Part shown: piece after piece, positions 25,335-35,034 of the stretch
Layout of the letters: every line of letters begins with the position of its first letter
How positions within the stretch are numbered: the first letter of the stretch is position 1
Assembly (NCBI GenBank): GCA_024275485.1
Contig: JAJRZA010000004.1
Location: 1-38,705, forward strand
Direction of reading: 5' to 3'
DNA length: 38,705 nucleotides
Origin: Candidatus Krumholzibacteriota bacterium
Lineage (GTDB): Bacteria; Krumholzibacteriota; Krumholzibacteriia; LZORAL124-64-63
The notes under the pieces: model-generated
Seen by the model: the letters and a program-made list of their open reading frames with translations, nothing else
What the model was told of the DNA's origin: nothing
Databases searched by the model: none
Made by a program: the position numbers and the translations under genes

Positions 25335-26151
25335 GACTGGGAACCTTTCGTGGGGTGCATGGCCTGAACCATGTCGGCAAGAAATTTGGTTGCGGCCGCA
25401 ACAGCATCGTCGCCGGCCTGATCGATGGTTCGGATCAATGCACTGCCAACGATGGCACCATCGGCCACCCTTGCGACCTGAGCGGCCTGATCGGGAGTGG
25501 CAATGCCGAACCCGACATAAAGTGGCAGGGAGGTGACTTTGCGGACGCGGTTCACATAAGAAGCCAGGTCGCCGGTGGCCGATGCGCCAGTCCCGGTGAC
25601 GCCGGTGGTTGAAACCAGATATAGAAAGCCTCCTGCTTTAACCGTGTTGCGGGCCAGGCGGGAAGGGTGGGTGGTCGGAGCGATCAGATCTACCAAATCA
25701 GCGCCATTTTCGGCCAGCAGGTTGTGAAATCCGCTGGACTCTTCGGGCGGCAGATCGGGAATGATGACCCCGGCGATGCAGGCCTGGCCACAAGCTGCCG
25801 CAAAACGGTCTGGCCCCATCTTCAGGATGGGGTTCAAGTATCCCATCAAGACCACGGACAACCCGTGTTCGCGTTGGGCATCGGCAGCCAGTTCCAGGGT
25901 TCGGGACAAAGTCATGCCCTGGGCGAGGGCCTGCCGGGATGAGGCCTGAATCACCGGCCCATCGGCCACCGGATCACTGAAAGGGATGCCGATTTCCACC
26001 AGGGGGCATCCCACCGAAGCGGCGGCGGCCAGAACACCGGCAAAGGTTGCTTCATCGGGATAACCGGACGTCAGGAATGGCACCAGTGGCTTGATCCCTT
26101 CCGTGCGAAGGCGTTCGGTCAGCTGGGTGAGACGACCTTGTGGCAAAGCAC

Positions 26152-26155
<4 letters not shown>
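25331..26155 (-). CDS. trpA: Tryptophan synthase alpha subunit
   Basis: TrpA cleaves indole-3-glycerol phosphate to indole, which tunnels to TrpB. The 274-residue TIM barrel has the catalytic glutamate in [20 protein letters not shown] and the aspartate in [12 protein letters not shown]. It also has the phosphate-binding loops [15 protein letters not shown] and [13 protein letters not shown], plus the late GAIVGSALI loop. The length is normal. The start overlaps the trpB stop by four bases and the end overlaps the aroF start, which fits coupled translation of a complex that needs equal subunits. Confidence 0.97.
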
Positions 26156-27291
<1,136 letters not shown>

Positions 27292-27372
27292 CAGGGTTTC
27301 GGGTACGAACTGGCCTCCGTAGGGGCCGAAGCGCCCCTTGCCGGATGTGGAGAAAATTGATTAGGAGCTCAC
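27292..27372 (-). other. trpB: Displaced trpB start: ideal GTG start followed by in-frame TAA at codon 4
   Basis: GTG 27370-27372 overlaps the trpC(F) stop (GTGA) and has GGAGG seven bases upstream, which is exactly how the other genes of this operon begin. The frame then reads S-S-stop (TAA 27361-27363), S, I (ATT 27355-27357), F-S-T-S-G and the conserved TrpB N-terminus. One base change in the TAA would restore a normal TrpB of about 406 residues. Confidence 0.75.
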
Positions 27373-28763
27373 CGTTTCACCTCCGTGATGAAAACGCGGG
27401 TTTTGTCCGGGTGTTTCAGCCTGGGCTTTGCTTCGACGCCGCTGGCCACATCCATGGCAAAGGGTCGCACCTGGTCGCAGGCTGCGGCCACGTTTTCCGG
27501 GGTCAATCCACCGGCAAGAAAGACCTCGTGACCGGCGGCAGCCAGGGCTGAAGCGGCAGCCCGACAATGGGCCGGTTCCACATCCTCTTGGTCGGGGCCT
27601 TTGGGCAGATCAACCAGGAAATAGGCCACAGATTTATAGGATGCCGCCCGTTGCGGGGTTGCTTGGTTGGCGGTCAGGGCCTTGATGAGAGGACGCCCGG
27701 TTGCCGCAGCGATTTCATCACAATCGTTGGGACTCTCGTTGCCGTGCAACTGGATAAGATCCAGGTCGCAGGCCTCGGCAACGGTGATGATGTGTGAGGA
27801 AATCTGGTCAGAAAACACACCGCACAATCGTGCGTCCGGAACCGCTTGACGAATCTCCAACGCCTGATCCACGCTGACTTGACGAACGCCGGCAGCGAAA
27901 ATCACACCGAGAATATCGGCACCCGCACCATGGGCCATCAACGCATCTTTGGCCGAGGTGATACCACAAATTTTTACGCGCGTGGTCTTTTCCGACTCGC
28001 GTCCCACCAGTTCGGCCACCTTGCGGCCAGGGTCACGACTTTGCAGAAGTGCGTGGCCTACCAGGAAGGCGTCGGCACCAAAATCGGCCATGCGGGAGAT
28101 ATCTTCGCGAAGGTAAAGTCCGCTCTCGCTTATTCTTATGACCTGGGTTGGAACATAAGGCATAAGAGCCGCACCGTGCTCCAGATTGGTTTCCAGGGTG
28201 GCCAGATTGCGATTGTTCACGCCAATCAAACGGGCTTCGGCCGCCACCGCCAGATTGATGTCTTCCCGATCATGACATTCCACCAGAACGTGCAGGCCCA
28301 AATTGTGGGCAAACTTCAACAAAGTCTTGAGCCGTTCTCCATCCAACATGCGAACGATCAGCAAAACTGCATCGGCGCCGGCTGCCCAGGCTGCCAGCAG
28401 TTGCGCTTCATCGATGACAAAATCCTTCACCAGAACAGGCAGCGGCACGGCCTCTTTCACCGCCGCCACATCAGACAACGAGGTGCCAAAATGCTCGGCA
28501 TCGGTGACGATGGAAAGGGCAGCAGCGCCATTGCGCAAATAGGCACGGCCCAGGGTGGCGGGCGACGCAGGTTGGTTGAATTCCGGGTGGCTGGGAGACT
28601 TGCGCTTGATCTCGGCGATGAGACGGTTTCCACATCGCAGGGCCGCTTCAAAATCGCGCACTGGCAGGTCGTGGGGGCGCTCGGGTTTGGCCTGGGCAAA
28701 AGCGGATCGCAAAGCGGCGACTTCAGCTTGTTTGGTCGGCAGAATCTTCTCCAGAAAACTCAT
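27369..28763 (-). CDS. trpC: Bifunctional indole-3-glycerol phosphate synthase / phosphoribosylanthranilate isomerase
   Basis: This 464-residue protein fuses two TIM barrels, so it carries two consecutive steps of tryptophan synthesis (isomerisation of phosphoribosylanthranilate, then ring closure to indole-glycerol phosphate). The N-terminal TrpC domain (about 1-255) has LIAEIKRKSPS, VLVKDFVID, GVNNRNLATLETN and ISESGLY. The C-terminal TrpF domain (about 262-464) begins VKICGIT and continues LGVIFAAGVRQVS, LIQLHGNE, FLAGGLTPENV and MDVASGVE. The order C then F is that of the enterobacterial fused protein. It overlaps trpD at its start (ATGA) and the proposed GTG of trpB at its end. Confidence 0.95.
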   Translation of the reverse strand: MSFLEKILPTKQAEVAALRSAFAQAKPERPHDLPVRDFEAALRCGNRLIAEIKRKSPSHPEFNQPASPATLGRAYLRNGAAALSIVTDAEHFGTSLSDVAAVKEAVPLPVLVKDFVIDEAQLLAAWAAGADAVLLIVRMLDGERLKTLLKFAHNLGLHVLVECHDREDINLAVAAEARLIGVNNRNLATLETNLEHGAALMPYVPTQVIRISESGLYLREDISRMADFGADAFLVGHALLQSRDPGRKVAELVGRESEKTTRVKICGITSAKDALMAHGAGADILGVIFAAGVRQVSVDQALEIRQAVPDARLCGVFSDQISSHIITVAEACDLDLIQLHGNESPNDCDEIAAATGRPLIKALTANQATPQRAASYKSVAYFLVDLPKGPDQEDVEPAHCRAAASALAAAGHEVFLAGGLTPENVAAACDQVRPFAMDVASGVEAKPRLKHPDKTRVFITEVKR

Positions 28764-29806
28764 GATACCCCTCCGGCGTCACTGGTCGAGCGGGACTTCA
28801 AATGGTTGAAAACACGCAGGGCGGAACCATCGTTCAGTTTCTGTCGGGCCAAAGCGACGCCGCCTGGAATATCGGGAGCAAGATCAGCCAAAACGGCGAC
28901 AAAGGCAGCATTCAGAACCACCACATCGGTGGTCGGGCCCTGCTGGCCCTGCAATATATTCCGGATGATCGCAGCGTTCTGCTGCACGCTTCCGCCCAGA
29001 AGGTCTTCCGGTCGACAGAGTTCGAACCCAACTTCGAGGGGGTCAAAACTAAATGTTGTGACCACTCCCTTATTGAGGGCGGCCACCCGGGTTTCTCCCA
29101 TCAGCGATACCTCATCCAGCCCACCCTCGCCGTGCACCACGAAGACTTTCTCGGAGCCCAGGGCGCACAGCACCCGGGCCAGGGGTTCACAAAGGTCGCC
29201 GTCGAAAACACCCAACAGCTGACGCCTGGCGCCGGCGGGATTGGTCAACGGTCCGAGCACATTGAAGACGGTGCGCACACCCAACTCGCGACGGGCCTGC
29301 ATGGCGTGTTTCATGGACGGATGCAGGGATGGGGCAAAGAGAAAGCCCAGGCCGATTTCGTCCACCAGGTTCGCCACTTGGGTCGGGTCCAGGTTGATGT
29401 CCACGCCCATGGCTTCCAGAACATCGGCACTGCCACAGGCCGATGAGACGGCTCGGTTGCCGTGCTTGGCCACGGCACAACCCATGGCTGCCGCAACAAT
29501 GGCCGTGGCGGTGGAAATGTTGAAAGTACTACTTCCATCGCCGCCGGTGCCGCAGGTGTCGACCAGATCGGTGCGCCGGGGCCTGACCGTCACGGCGCTT
29601 TCGCGCATGGCGCGAGCCAGCCCGGTGATCTCGTCAACGGTCTCGCCTTTGGTTCGCAACGCCACCAGGATTCCGGCCAGCCGGGCGGTAGGCACCCGTC
29701 CATTCATGACCTCGGTCATCAACCCATGGGATTGGTCCAGGGTCAGGTTTTCACTGGCCATCAAGAGGTTCAAAATCGACTGGCTCAGTTCAGTGTCCGC
29801 GGACAT
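28760..29806 (-). CDS. trpD: Anthranilate phosphoribosyltransferase
   Basis: TrpD transfers a phosphoribosyl group from PRPP to anthranilate. The 348 residues include the PRPP- and metal-binding loop [23 protein letters not shown], the KHGNRAVSS segment and the anthranilate-site region [38 protein letters not shown]. The C-terminal [13 protein letters not shown] is also present. Length and motif order are standard. GGAG lies six bases before the ATG at 29804-29806, inside the end of trpG, which it overlaps by 17 bases. Confidence 0.97.
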   Translation of the reverse strand: MSADTELSQSILNLLMASENLTLDQSHGLMTEVMNGRVPTARLAGILVALRTKGETVDEITGLARAMRESAVTVRPRRTDLVDTCGTGGDGSSTFNISTATAIVAAAMGCAVAKHGNRAVSSACGSADVLEAMGVDINLDPTQVANLVDEIGLGFLFAPSLHPSMKHAMQARRELGVRTVFNVLGPLTNPAGARRQLLGVFDGDLCEPLARVLCALGSEKVFVVHGEGGLDEVSLMGETRVAALNKGVVTTFSFDPLEVGFELCRPEDLLGGSVQQNAAIIRNILQGQQGPTTDVVVLNAAFVAVLADLAPDIPGGVALARQKLNDGSALRVFNHLKSRSTSDAGGVS

Positions 29807-30389
29807 GGTTTTCTCCTCTCGGACTCACCAACTGCAGGAAATTGTGCAGCAGGGTCGATCCTTCGGGAGTCAGAATGGATTCGGGATGGAATTGCAGACC
29901 CTCGATAGGCAGGTCGCGATGCCGAACACCCATGATTTCGCCACCGCTGGTGTAGCTGGAAATATTCAATTCCCCGGGCAAGTCACTTTCCAGGGCGATC
30001 AGCGAGTGGTAGCGCGTGGCCTGGAAAGGGTTGGACACTCCGGCAAAGATGGTTCCTCCGTCGTGGTAAACGCTGCTGGTTTTTCCATGCATCAGCCGCT
30101 CGGCCCGTACAATGCGGCCACCATAGGCCTGCACGATACTCTGATGCCCGAGGCATACCCCCAGAATGGGTCCGCGTCCGGCATAGGCTCGAATCAATTC
30201 CACACTTATTCCGGCATCATCAGGCGTACCGGGGCCAGGGGAGATGATTACTGATTCGGGTTTCAGGGCCAAGGCTTCTTCCACGGTGATCTGGTCGTTT
30301 CGCACCACTTTGATTTCGGCGCCCAGCTCGCCCAGAGCCTGCACGATGTTGAAAGTGAACGAGTCGTAGTTGTCGATGAGCAAGTGCAT
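29790..30389 (-). CDS. trpG: Anthranilate synthase glutamine amidotransferase component
   Basis: TrpG releases ammonia from glutamine for TrpE. The 199-residue class-I amidotransferase begins [19 protein letters not shown], the family's typical start. The nucleophile is in [15 protein letters not shown], the conserved [12 protein letters not shown] loop is present, and the His/Glu pair is in [11 protein letters not shown] longer open frame to 30569 runs back through trpE and is not used; ATG 30387-30389 lies two bases after the trpE stop. It is a separate subunit here, not fused to trpE or trpD as in many other bacteria. Confidence 0.96.
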   Translation of the reverse strand: MHLLIDNYDSFTFNIVQALGELGAEIKVVRNDQITVEEALALKPESVIISPGPGTPDDAGISVELIRAYAGRGPILGVCLGHQSIVQAYGGRIVRAERLMHGKTSSVYHDGGTIFAGVSNPFQATRYHSLIALESDLPGELNISSYTSGGEIMGVRHRDLPIEGLQFHPESILTPEGSTLLHNFLQLVSPRGENHVRGH

Positions 30390-30391
30390 GT

Positions 30392-31933
30392 CTACAGCCC
30401 CTCTTCGGCGATGCGGACGGCCCGGGTCAGCGCCCGGATCTTGTCCAGTGATTCCTGATGCTCGCGCGCGGGATCCGAGTCGGCAACGATACCCGCTCCC
30501 GCCTGCACGCTGAATTGGTAGCCGTCCGGTTTGTTGCGTTGCATGAGCAGGGTGCGGATGGTGATGCACATGTCCATGTCACCATTTTGACCGAAGTAGC
30601 CCACGGCACCGGCGTAGTGTCCGCGCCGGTTGCCTTCCAGTTCGGACAAGATTTCCATGGCCTTGATTTTGGGCGCTCCCGAAACCGTTCCGGCCGGGAA
30701 GGTGGCTCGTAGGGCGTCGAACATATCCAACCCTTCGTTCAACCGGCCGGAGACATGGCTCACCAGATGCATCACATGGCTGTAACGCTCCACGGCCATG
30801 AATTCGTCGACTTTCACGGTGCCGGTTTGGCATACCCGGCCCACATCGTTGCGCCCGAGGTCGACCAGCATGACGTGTTCGGCGCGTTCTTTTTCGTCGG
30901 CCAGAAGATCATCGGCCAGCTCGTTGTCCTGGGCTACGGTTTTGCCTCGCGGCCGAGTGCCGGCGATGGGATTGACCTGCAAACGACCGTTGGTCAGCCG
31001 CACCATCATCTCGGGTGATGAGCCAGTCAGCTGGAAGTCGTCGAAGTCCAGGAAGAAGAGGTAGGGACTGGGGTTGAGGATGCGCAGAGCTCGATAGATC
31101 TGGAACGGAGCAACCTCTGTTTCACCGCTCAGACGCTGGGAAATCACGATCTGGAAGGCGTTCCCGGCCCGGATGTGTTCCTGGACCTGGCCAACGAGGT
31201 TCATGAATGTTTCCCGGTCCAGGTTGGGTGTCAGGCCGGCACTGGGGTCGACCACGGTTTCTTTTGAACCTTGAAGGCGCCGTTCCTTGCGCACTTCCGG
31301 CGGCAAGGGCTGGTCCAGGGCCTGCAGGATGGCTTCGATTTCGGTGCAGGCTTTGGCGTGGGCCGCTTCCGGAGACCCGGCACGCGGCAAGGTCAGGATT
31401 TCAATTTCACTCTTGATGTGATCGAAGACCACCAGGGTGCGCGGGAACATGAAACGGTAGTCGGGCAGGTCGTCGGCCGTTCCATTGGGCAAGGTGATGT
31501 TTTCGAAATACTTCACCATGTCGAACCCCACATAACCCACGGCGCCACCAAATGGAGGCGGCAAGGCGGACTCCGGATCCTGCGTCAGCATTGAAGTTGC
31601 CAATTCAGCCCGGACCGGACCCAGGGGATCGGCGGGATCAACCGCGGCGGAGGTTGGTTCGTGACCTTCCCGCCTGGTGTGCACCACATCGTCCACCAGT
31701 TGAATGTTGGTTTCGGCAGAAAGTCCGATGAAGGAATGACGCCCCATCTGGACCCCCCGTTCAACACTTTCAAATAGAAAGGCGCTACCGTCGGCTTGGG
31801 ACTTCATGAAGGCCTTCAGCTTCAGAAAGACCGAGACCGGTGTCTCGAGATCGGCGGCAATGGTGGCCCGCACGGGGATATTTTGTCCCTCTCGGGAACT
31901 GTCGATATAATCGGAACGGGTGGGCGAGATCAT
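30392..31933 (-). CDS. trpE: Anthranilate synthase component I
   Basis: TrpE makes anthranilate from chorismate and is the committed step of the pathway. The start at ATG 31931-31933 (513 residues) is chosen because GGAGG lies five bases upstream; a GTG at 31945 would overlap that site. The N-terminal domain holds [19 protein letters not shown], equivalent to the LLES region that forms the tryptophan feedback site. The chorismate-binding domain has [19 protein letters not shown]-like [37 protein letters not shown] and [17 protein letters not shown]. It is the first structural gene after the attenuator. Both enzyme-level feedback and transcriptional attenuation are therefore likely. Confidence 0.97.
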   Translation of the reverse strand: MISPTRSDYIDSSREGQNIPVRATIAADLETPVSVFLKLKAFMKSQADGSAFLFESVERGVQMGRHSFIGLSAETNIQLVDDVVHTRREGHEPTSAAVDPADPLGPVRAELATSMLTQDPESALPPPFGGAVGYVGFDMVKYFENITLPNGTADDLPDYRFMFPRTLVVFDHIKSEIEILTLPRAGSPEAAHAKACTEIEAILQALDQPLPPEVRKERRLQGSKETVVDPSAGLTPNLDRETFMNLVGQVQEHIRAGNAFQIVISQRLSGETEVAPFQIYRALRILNPSPYLFFLDFDDFQLTGSSPEMMVRLTNGRLQVNPIAGTRPRGKTVAQDNELADDLLADEKERAEHVMLVDLGRNDVGRVCQTGTVKVDEFMAVERYSHVMHLVSHVSGRLNEGLDMFDALRATFPAGTVSGAPKIKAMEILSELEGNRRGHYAGAVGYFGQNGDMDMCITIRTLLMQRNKPDGYQFSVQAGAGIVADSDPAREHQESLDKIRALTRAVRIAEEGL

Positions 31934-31994
31934 CGCGTCCTCCACAGGATTGTCTCTCGGAGATCCGCCATTCGGCAGTGGAGGGAAACAAAAA

Positions 31995-32020
31995 ACCCAC
32001 CATCTGCGCGGATGGCGGGT
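31995..32020 (-). terminator. trp attenuator (intrinsic terminator before trpE)
   Basis: On the minus strand ACCCGCCATC (32020-32011) pairs with GATGGTGGGT (32004-31995) over ten positions including one G-U, with a six-base loop and a run of Ts directly after (TTTTTTG TTT). It ends about 60 bases before trpE and after the leader-peptide frame, which is the exact place for a transcription attenuator. Two upstream leader segments can pair with it instead: CGGATG at 32086-32081, and an eight-base segment at 32074-32067 that pairs with the terminator loop and foot. These are candidate antiterminators. Confidence 0.9.
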
Positions 32021-32025
32021 CTGGA

Positions 32026-32065
32026 GACGGGTTTGGTTCAGTCAGCTACTGGGTGAACCTCCCGT
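32026..32065 (-). promoter_or_regulatory. Leader hairpin across the trpL stop codon (possible pause structure)
   Basis: ACGGG/CCCGT, GGTTCA/TGAACC and CAG/CTG can stack into one interrupted stem with the leader-peptide stop codon TAG in the loop. It lies between the Trp codons and the terminator. In classical trp leaders a hairpin here pauses polymerase until the ribosome arrives; assigning that role here is inference. Confidence 0.6.
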
Positions 32066-32174
32066 GCGCGCAAACGCGAACATCCGGGCACTCGTTTTGA
32101 GCGCACCAACGCCACCAACGCCAAGAGGCACTGCTGGAGGATTGGATGTTGTTTTGGCACAGGGGCACGTTCAT
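32046..32174 (-). CDS. trpL: trp leader peptide, Trp-rich
   Basis: This short frame lies between the trp promoter and the attenuator and codes for 42 residues, MNVPLCQNNI then QSSSSASWRW then WRWCAQNECP, ending in FTQ and TAG (32046-32048). Four Trp codons fall within six codons (32121-32123, 32115-32117, 32112-32114, 32106-32108). That is far above the normal Trp frequency and is the mark of a tryptophan-sensing leader. An in-frame ATG at 32187-32189 would add five residues. GGAG lies three bases before ATG 32174, closer than usual. Under Trp starvation the ribosome should stall on these codons and leave the downstream CGGATG free to pair with the terminator arm, allowing readthrough into trpE. 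Confidence 0.88.
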   Translation of the reverse strand: MNVPLCQNNIQSSSSASWRWWRWCAQNECPDVRVCAHGRFTQ

Positions 32175-32208
32175 GGTCTCCGTCTGCATGAGAATATCAA
32201 CAGGCATG

Positions 32209-32237
32209 ATCATATATCAAGATTGGATTTGTGTCAA
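32209..32237 (-). promoter_or_regulatory. trp operon promoter (sigma70-type)
   Basis: On the minus strand TTGACA (32237-32232) and TATGAT (32214-32209) are 17 bases apart, a near-perfect sigma70 promoter. The predicted start, about 32202, gives a leader of roughly 270 bases that contains trpL and the attenuator. Confidence 0.88.
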
Positions 32238-32242
32238 GACTT

Positions 32243-32266
32243 GTGGACTCCAATTGCAGGGTCCAC
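32243..32266. promoter_or_regulatory. Inverted repeat just upstream of the trp -35 box
   Basis: GTGGAC and GTCCAC form perfect six-base arms around 12 bases, ending five bases from the -35 hexamer. It could bind an activator or repressor, in addition to attenuation. No known site is recognised. Confidence 0.35.
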
Positions 32267-32307
32267 GCATCTAAATAAATTCCCAATATTGTTAGGCATG
32301 AGCGGCC

Positions 32308-32340
32308 AAAAAGAGGGCTTTCCCGGGGTCATGTCCCTCT
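32308..32340 (-). terminator. Intrinsic terminator after the DUF2846-like gene
   Basis: On the minus strand AGAGGG (32340-32335) pairs with CCCTCT (32317-32312), and a run of five Ts follows (A at 32308-32312 on the plus strand). It starts nine bases after the stop of the 32349 gene and separates it from the trp promoter. Confidence 0.65.
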
Positions 32341-32348
32341 CTCGGGCA

Positions 32349-32813
32349 TCAATCGGGAATGTACGTACTTACCAGGAGCTTCAGACCCTGCACCGCTGCT
32401 GTACCGGTGCCTTCATCGCGGATATCCATCTGCACCCGGCCCGAGGAGAGTCCGATCCGTTGGTTCTGTTCGATAAAGTAGAGCTTCCCGGCCTCGACCT
32501 TGATTTCAACCGCGGCGGAACTTTCCTTTGTATTGGCGGAAAAAACATAGGTGCCGGGCTTCAGTTCCCACCTGAAGAAAGTCCCTGGTCCAGTCCCGCC
32601 GGCGTCCTTGCCATTGACCTGGACCTGCGTCGCCACGGCTGCGCCGACGGCTCTACCGCGCCGGTAGAGGTAGAGGATACCCCTGTCGTCCACGGTCTCG
32701 AATCTCTTGGCGGCGCTGCCGGCCTCCCCGGGTGCCTTGGATGTCTTGGCACAACCGAGGAGGCCGACCAGTACGAAAACCGCCAGCGAGGCAATGATCA
32801 TTTTCTGGCTCAT
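32349..32813 (-). CDS. DUF2846-like lipoprotein
   Basis: This 154-residue lipoprotein has a signal peptide ending LVGLLGC (Cys21) and a single beta-rich domain. The domain reads GILYLYRRGRAVGAAVATQVQVNGKDAG, then FFRWELKPGTYVFSANTKESSAAVEIKVEAGKLYFIEQN. This matches the DUF2846 pattern: YLYR start, a conserved V-NG turn, and LKPGTY followed by a V-A-GK-YF strand. The function of the family is unknown. The C-terminal strand (GLKLLVSTYIPD) completes the fold. AAAGGA lies about ten bases before the ATG. It follows a surface lipoprotein gene by 33 bases and is probably in one transcript with it, ending at the terminator at 32308-32340. Confidence 0.75.
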   Translation of the reverse strand: MSQKMIIASLAVFVLVGLLGCAKTSKAPGEAGSAAKRFETVDDRGILYLYRRGRAVGAAVATQVQVNGKDAGGTGPGTFFRWELKPGTYVFSANTKESSAAVEIKVEAGKLYFIEQNQRIGLSSGRVQMDIRDEGTGTAAVQGLKLLVSTYIPD

Positions 32814-32846
32814 AAGCTAACGGTCCTTTTGGTCCAACAATGAGAA

Positions 32847-34883
32847 CTATCGTATCAACAAGACCCCACGGTCGTCCTGGAGGATCTCCTCGAACGGATT
32901 ATCGTTCGTGAAGGTCACATCGAACGTTCCTGTTCCACTTTGCATACTGACCACTCGGGATTCCCAACCGACATCGGGAAGGGCCATCACGTTTAGTTCG
33001 AGAGTGCCGTCGAGTACCTGCCCGCCTCTCAAGAAGGTGAGGCTCTCGGCGGGAATGTCTCCGTTGACAGGAACATCCAACTCGAGCTTGAACAAGGATC
33101 CCAGGACGACATTGCCGTTGATGGCCATGTGGGCGGGCTGGCCGCCGAGGTCTGGTCGAATCGTGCCGGACATTACGGCTGACGAGGCATCCACTACGTA
33201 CAACTGTGCGGTGGCAAGATCAGGTACTTCGGTGCTGCCCCCGGTCATGATCCCGGAGTCGAAGAGTGTAAACGCACCCTTTACGGTGAGCGTACCCTCG
33301 ACCAGGTTCATGGTGCCCGAGCAGTCGAAGGCTGTTTCCACCACGAAAGCTCCCTCGCCCGTCCTGCGGAACTCACCGATCACGTCGAAACTGCCGGGTG
33401 CTCCCAGACCCTGGTTCACGGTGCCGGCGGTCGACTGGAACCATCGGCCGGCATACTCGATGCTGATGGTTGCGCCCTCGGCCAGGGTGAGGTTGACGAT
33501 GGTGTCGCTGGTCACCTCGCCGTGGACGTGCCAAGTGGTCGCGGACAGTGCAGAGGTGCCGGTGTTCTCAAGCGTGGTCTGGGATCCGACCTGGGTGTTC
33601 AGCGAACCCAGCTCGGCTACTGTGCCCCGGCGCCAGGTAAATGTGTGATTGATCAGCAGGCCACCTGGCCCGGTGATCCCGGGGAGGGTTCCCGAATCGA
33701 GAATGAGGTGGCGGAAGGTGACGATATCGGTCTCGAATGTACCCATGGTCACACTACCACCGATCACAAAGGGACCGTCACCTTGTGAGTTGACGTTTGG
33801 GATGGTGGTTTGACCGGACTGTCTCAGAATCGCATCCCCGTCGATTTCGATGGTTCCGCGTAACGAGCCACCCGTGATCCACAGCGAACCGGTGTCCACC
33901 CGCAGCGAACCAGTCGAGCTGAACTCGGCCGAGGACGCAAAAAGGGTAGCCTCCTGCGCACCTTGGCTCTTACGAATGGTGCCGGCGTTGCTGAGGTTGC
34001 CATTGTTCTGCACAGTCAAGCTGGCGTCGCCCTGAAGGTCGATGATCGCGCCGCTGCTGCATTCAAGCATCTGATTGACTCGCAGGCTGGCACCGGCCCC
34101 CACCGAAATGGTACCGCGATTGTCCACGTCCGTCTGAAGTTCAAGTGGGTTGCCGATGGCATGCAGCTCGGCCCCGCTCTGGATCTCCATTTGGCCGGAG
34201 CCCATGATGACGCCGCCGCTCCAGGCGAGATCACCCTGCACGATGAGATGGCCGGAGACCTCCATTTCGGCGCCGTCCAGCAAGCCGCAGGTCGTGAGCT
34301 GGAGCTGATTTCCGTTGGTGTCGAGGATCTGGGTACCAGAACCGGCGCCCAGAACAAGGGCCTCCACGTCGACGTCGCCATTCAGGGTGACGGTGTAATC
34401 GCCCGTAGCGGTGATCACTGCCACGTCGCCAGCGCCCGGCACCGCGTCGTCGCTCCAGTTGGCAGCATCTTCCCAGTTGCCGCTACCGGCGGCGATCCAT
34501 TCGCGCACCGGTCCGCTGGCCAGGGTTACGGTCACCTCGGCGGTGTCAGTCGCGCTGCCCGCAGTGACGTAGATCGAAGCCGTGCCCAGGCCGGTTGCGA
34601 CCGCCGCGCCGTCCTGCCCTACGAACACCACGCCGTCGTCGCTGCTCTGCCAAGTGAAGACCGTGTCGATGGCTGCGCCATTCTGGTCAAAGGCGGCGGC
34701 GTCGAACTGCACATCCTCACCGATGGCGGTGAAGGTAATAGTTTCTGGGTCGACGACCACGGTGGCTACGTGCGGATCCTCGGGTACTCCAGGATCGACA
34801 GGGTCGTCGTCATCGCTACATCCGGTGACGCAGACAATGGCGAGCATCATCATTGCCAAAATAGCGTATTGGCTAAGTTTCAT
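32847..34883 (-). CDS. Large surface lipoprotein with BIG2-like domain and beta-helix-like repeats
   Basis: This 678-residue protein has a lipoprotein signal (IVCVTGC, Cys22) followed by an acidic tether (SDDDDP), typical of surface-exposed lipoproteins. Residues about 40-125 form a BIG2-like Ig domain (VVVDPETITFTAIGEDVQFDAAAFDQNGAAIDTVFTWQSSDDGVVFVGQDGAAVATGLGTASIYV). From about 130 on, GSGNWEDAANWSDDAVPGAGDVAVI begins a run of short glycine-, threonine- and valine-rich beta turns (LVLGAGSGTQILDTNGNQLQLTTCG and so on) consistent with a parallel beta-helix of the kind in autotransporter-like adhesins. No enzymatic motif is seen. GGAG lies eight bases upstream of the ATG. The role is probably attachment or structural. 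Confidence 0.8.
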   Translation of the reverse strand: MKLSQYAILAMMMLAIVCVTGCSDDDDPVDPGVPEDPHVATVVVDPETITFTAIGEDVQFDAAAFDQNGAAIDTVFTWQSSDDGVVFVGQDGAAVATGLGTASIYVTAGSATDTAEVTVTLASGPVREWIAAGSGNWEDAANWSDDAVPGAGDVAVITATGDYTVTLNGDVDVEALVLGAGSGTQILDTNGNQLQLTTCGLLDGAEMEVSGHLIVQGDLAWSGGVIMGSGQMEIQSGAELHAIGNPLELQTDVDNRGTISVGAGASLRVNQMLECSSGAIIDLQGDASLTVQNNGNLSNAGTIRKSQGAQEATLFASSAEFSSTGSLRVDTGSLWITGGSLRGTIEIDGDAILRQSGQTTIPNVNSQGDGPFVIGGSVTMGTFETDIVTFRHLILDSGTLPGITGPGGLLINHTFTWRRGTVAELGSLNTQVGSQTTLENTGTSALSATTWHVHGEVTSDTIVNLTLAEGATISIEYAGRWFQSTAGTVNQGLGAPGSFDVIGEFRRTGEGAFVVETAFDCSGTMNLVEGTLTVKGAFTLFDSGIMTGGSTEVPDLATAQLYVVDASSAVMSGTIRPDLGGQPAHMAINGNVVLGSLFKLELDVPVNGDIPAESLTFLRGGQVLDGTLELNVMALPDVGWESRVVSMQSGTGTFDVTFTNDNPFEEILQDDRGVLLIR

Positions 34884-35034
34884 TGGCGTACTCCAGGTTA
34901 TGGGAAAAGGGAATTCAATAATTGGCTTTGAAGTAAGGTAAATCGATTTTTGGACAATGCCAAGTAGTAAAGCCGGCCGCCAAACCTCCCTGGGTTGACG
35001 ACCGGTTGGAATGAAAATCCAAATAAAACGAGAG
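34884..35034 (-). other. Gap between peptidase and surface lipoprotein genes
   Basis: No gene is present. A CCGG...CCGG and AACC/GGTT hairpin can form on the minus strand near 35005-34972, followed by broken T stretches. It may act as a weak terminator, but the pairing is poor. Confidence 0.25.

Noticed and set aside
29790-30569. An extended trpG of 259 residues
   Set aside because: The first 60 codons run through the trpE gene in another frame; trpG similarity begins exactly at the ATG two bases after the trpE stop.
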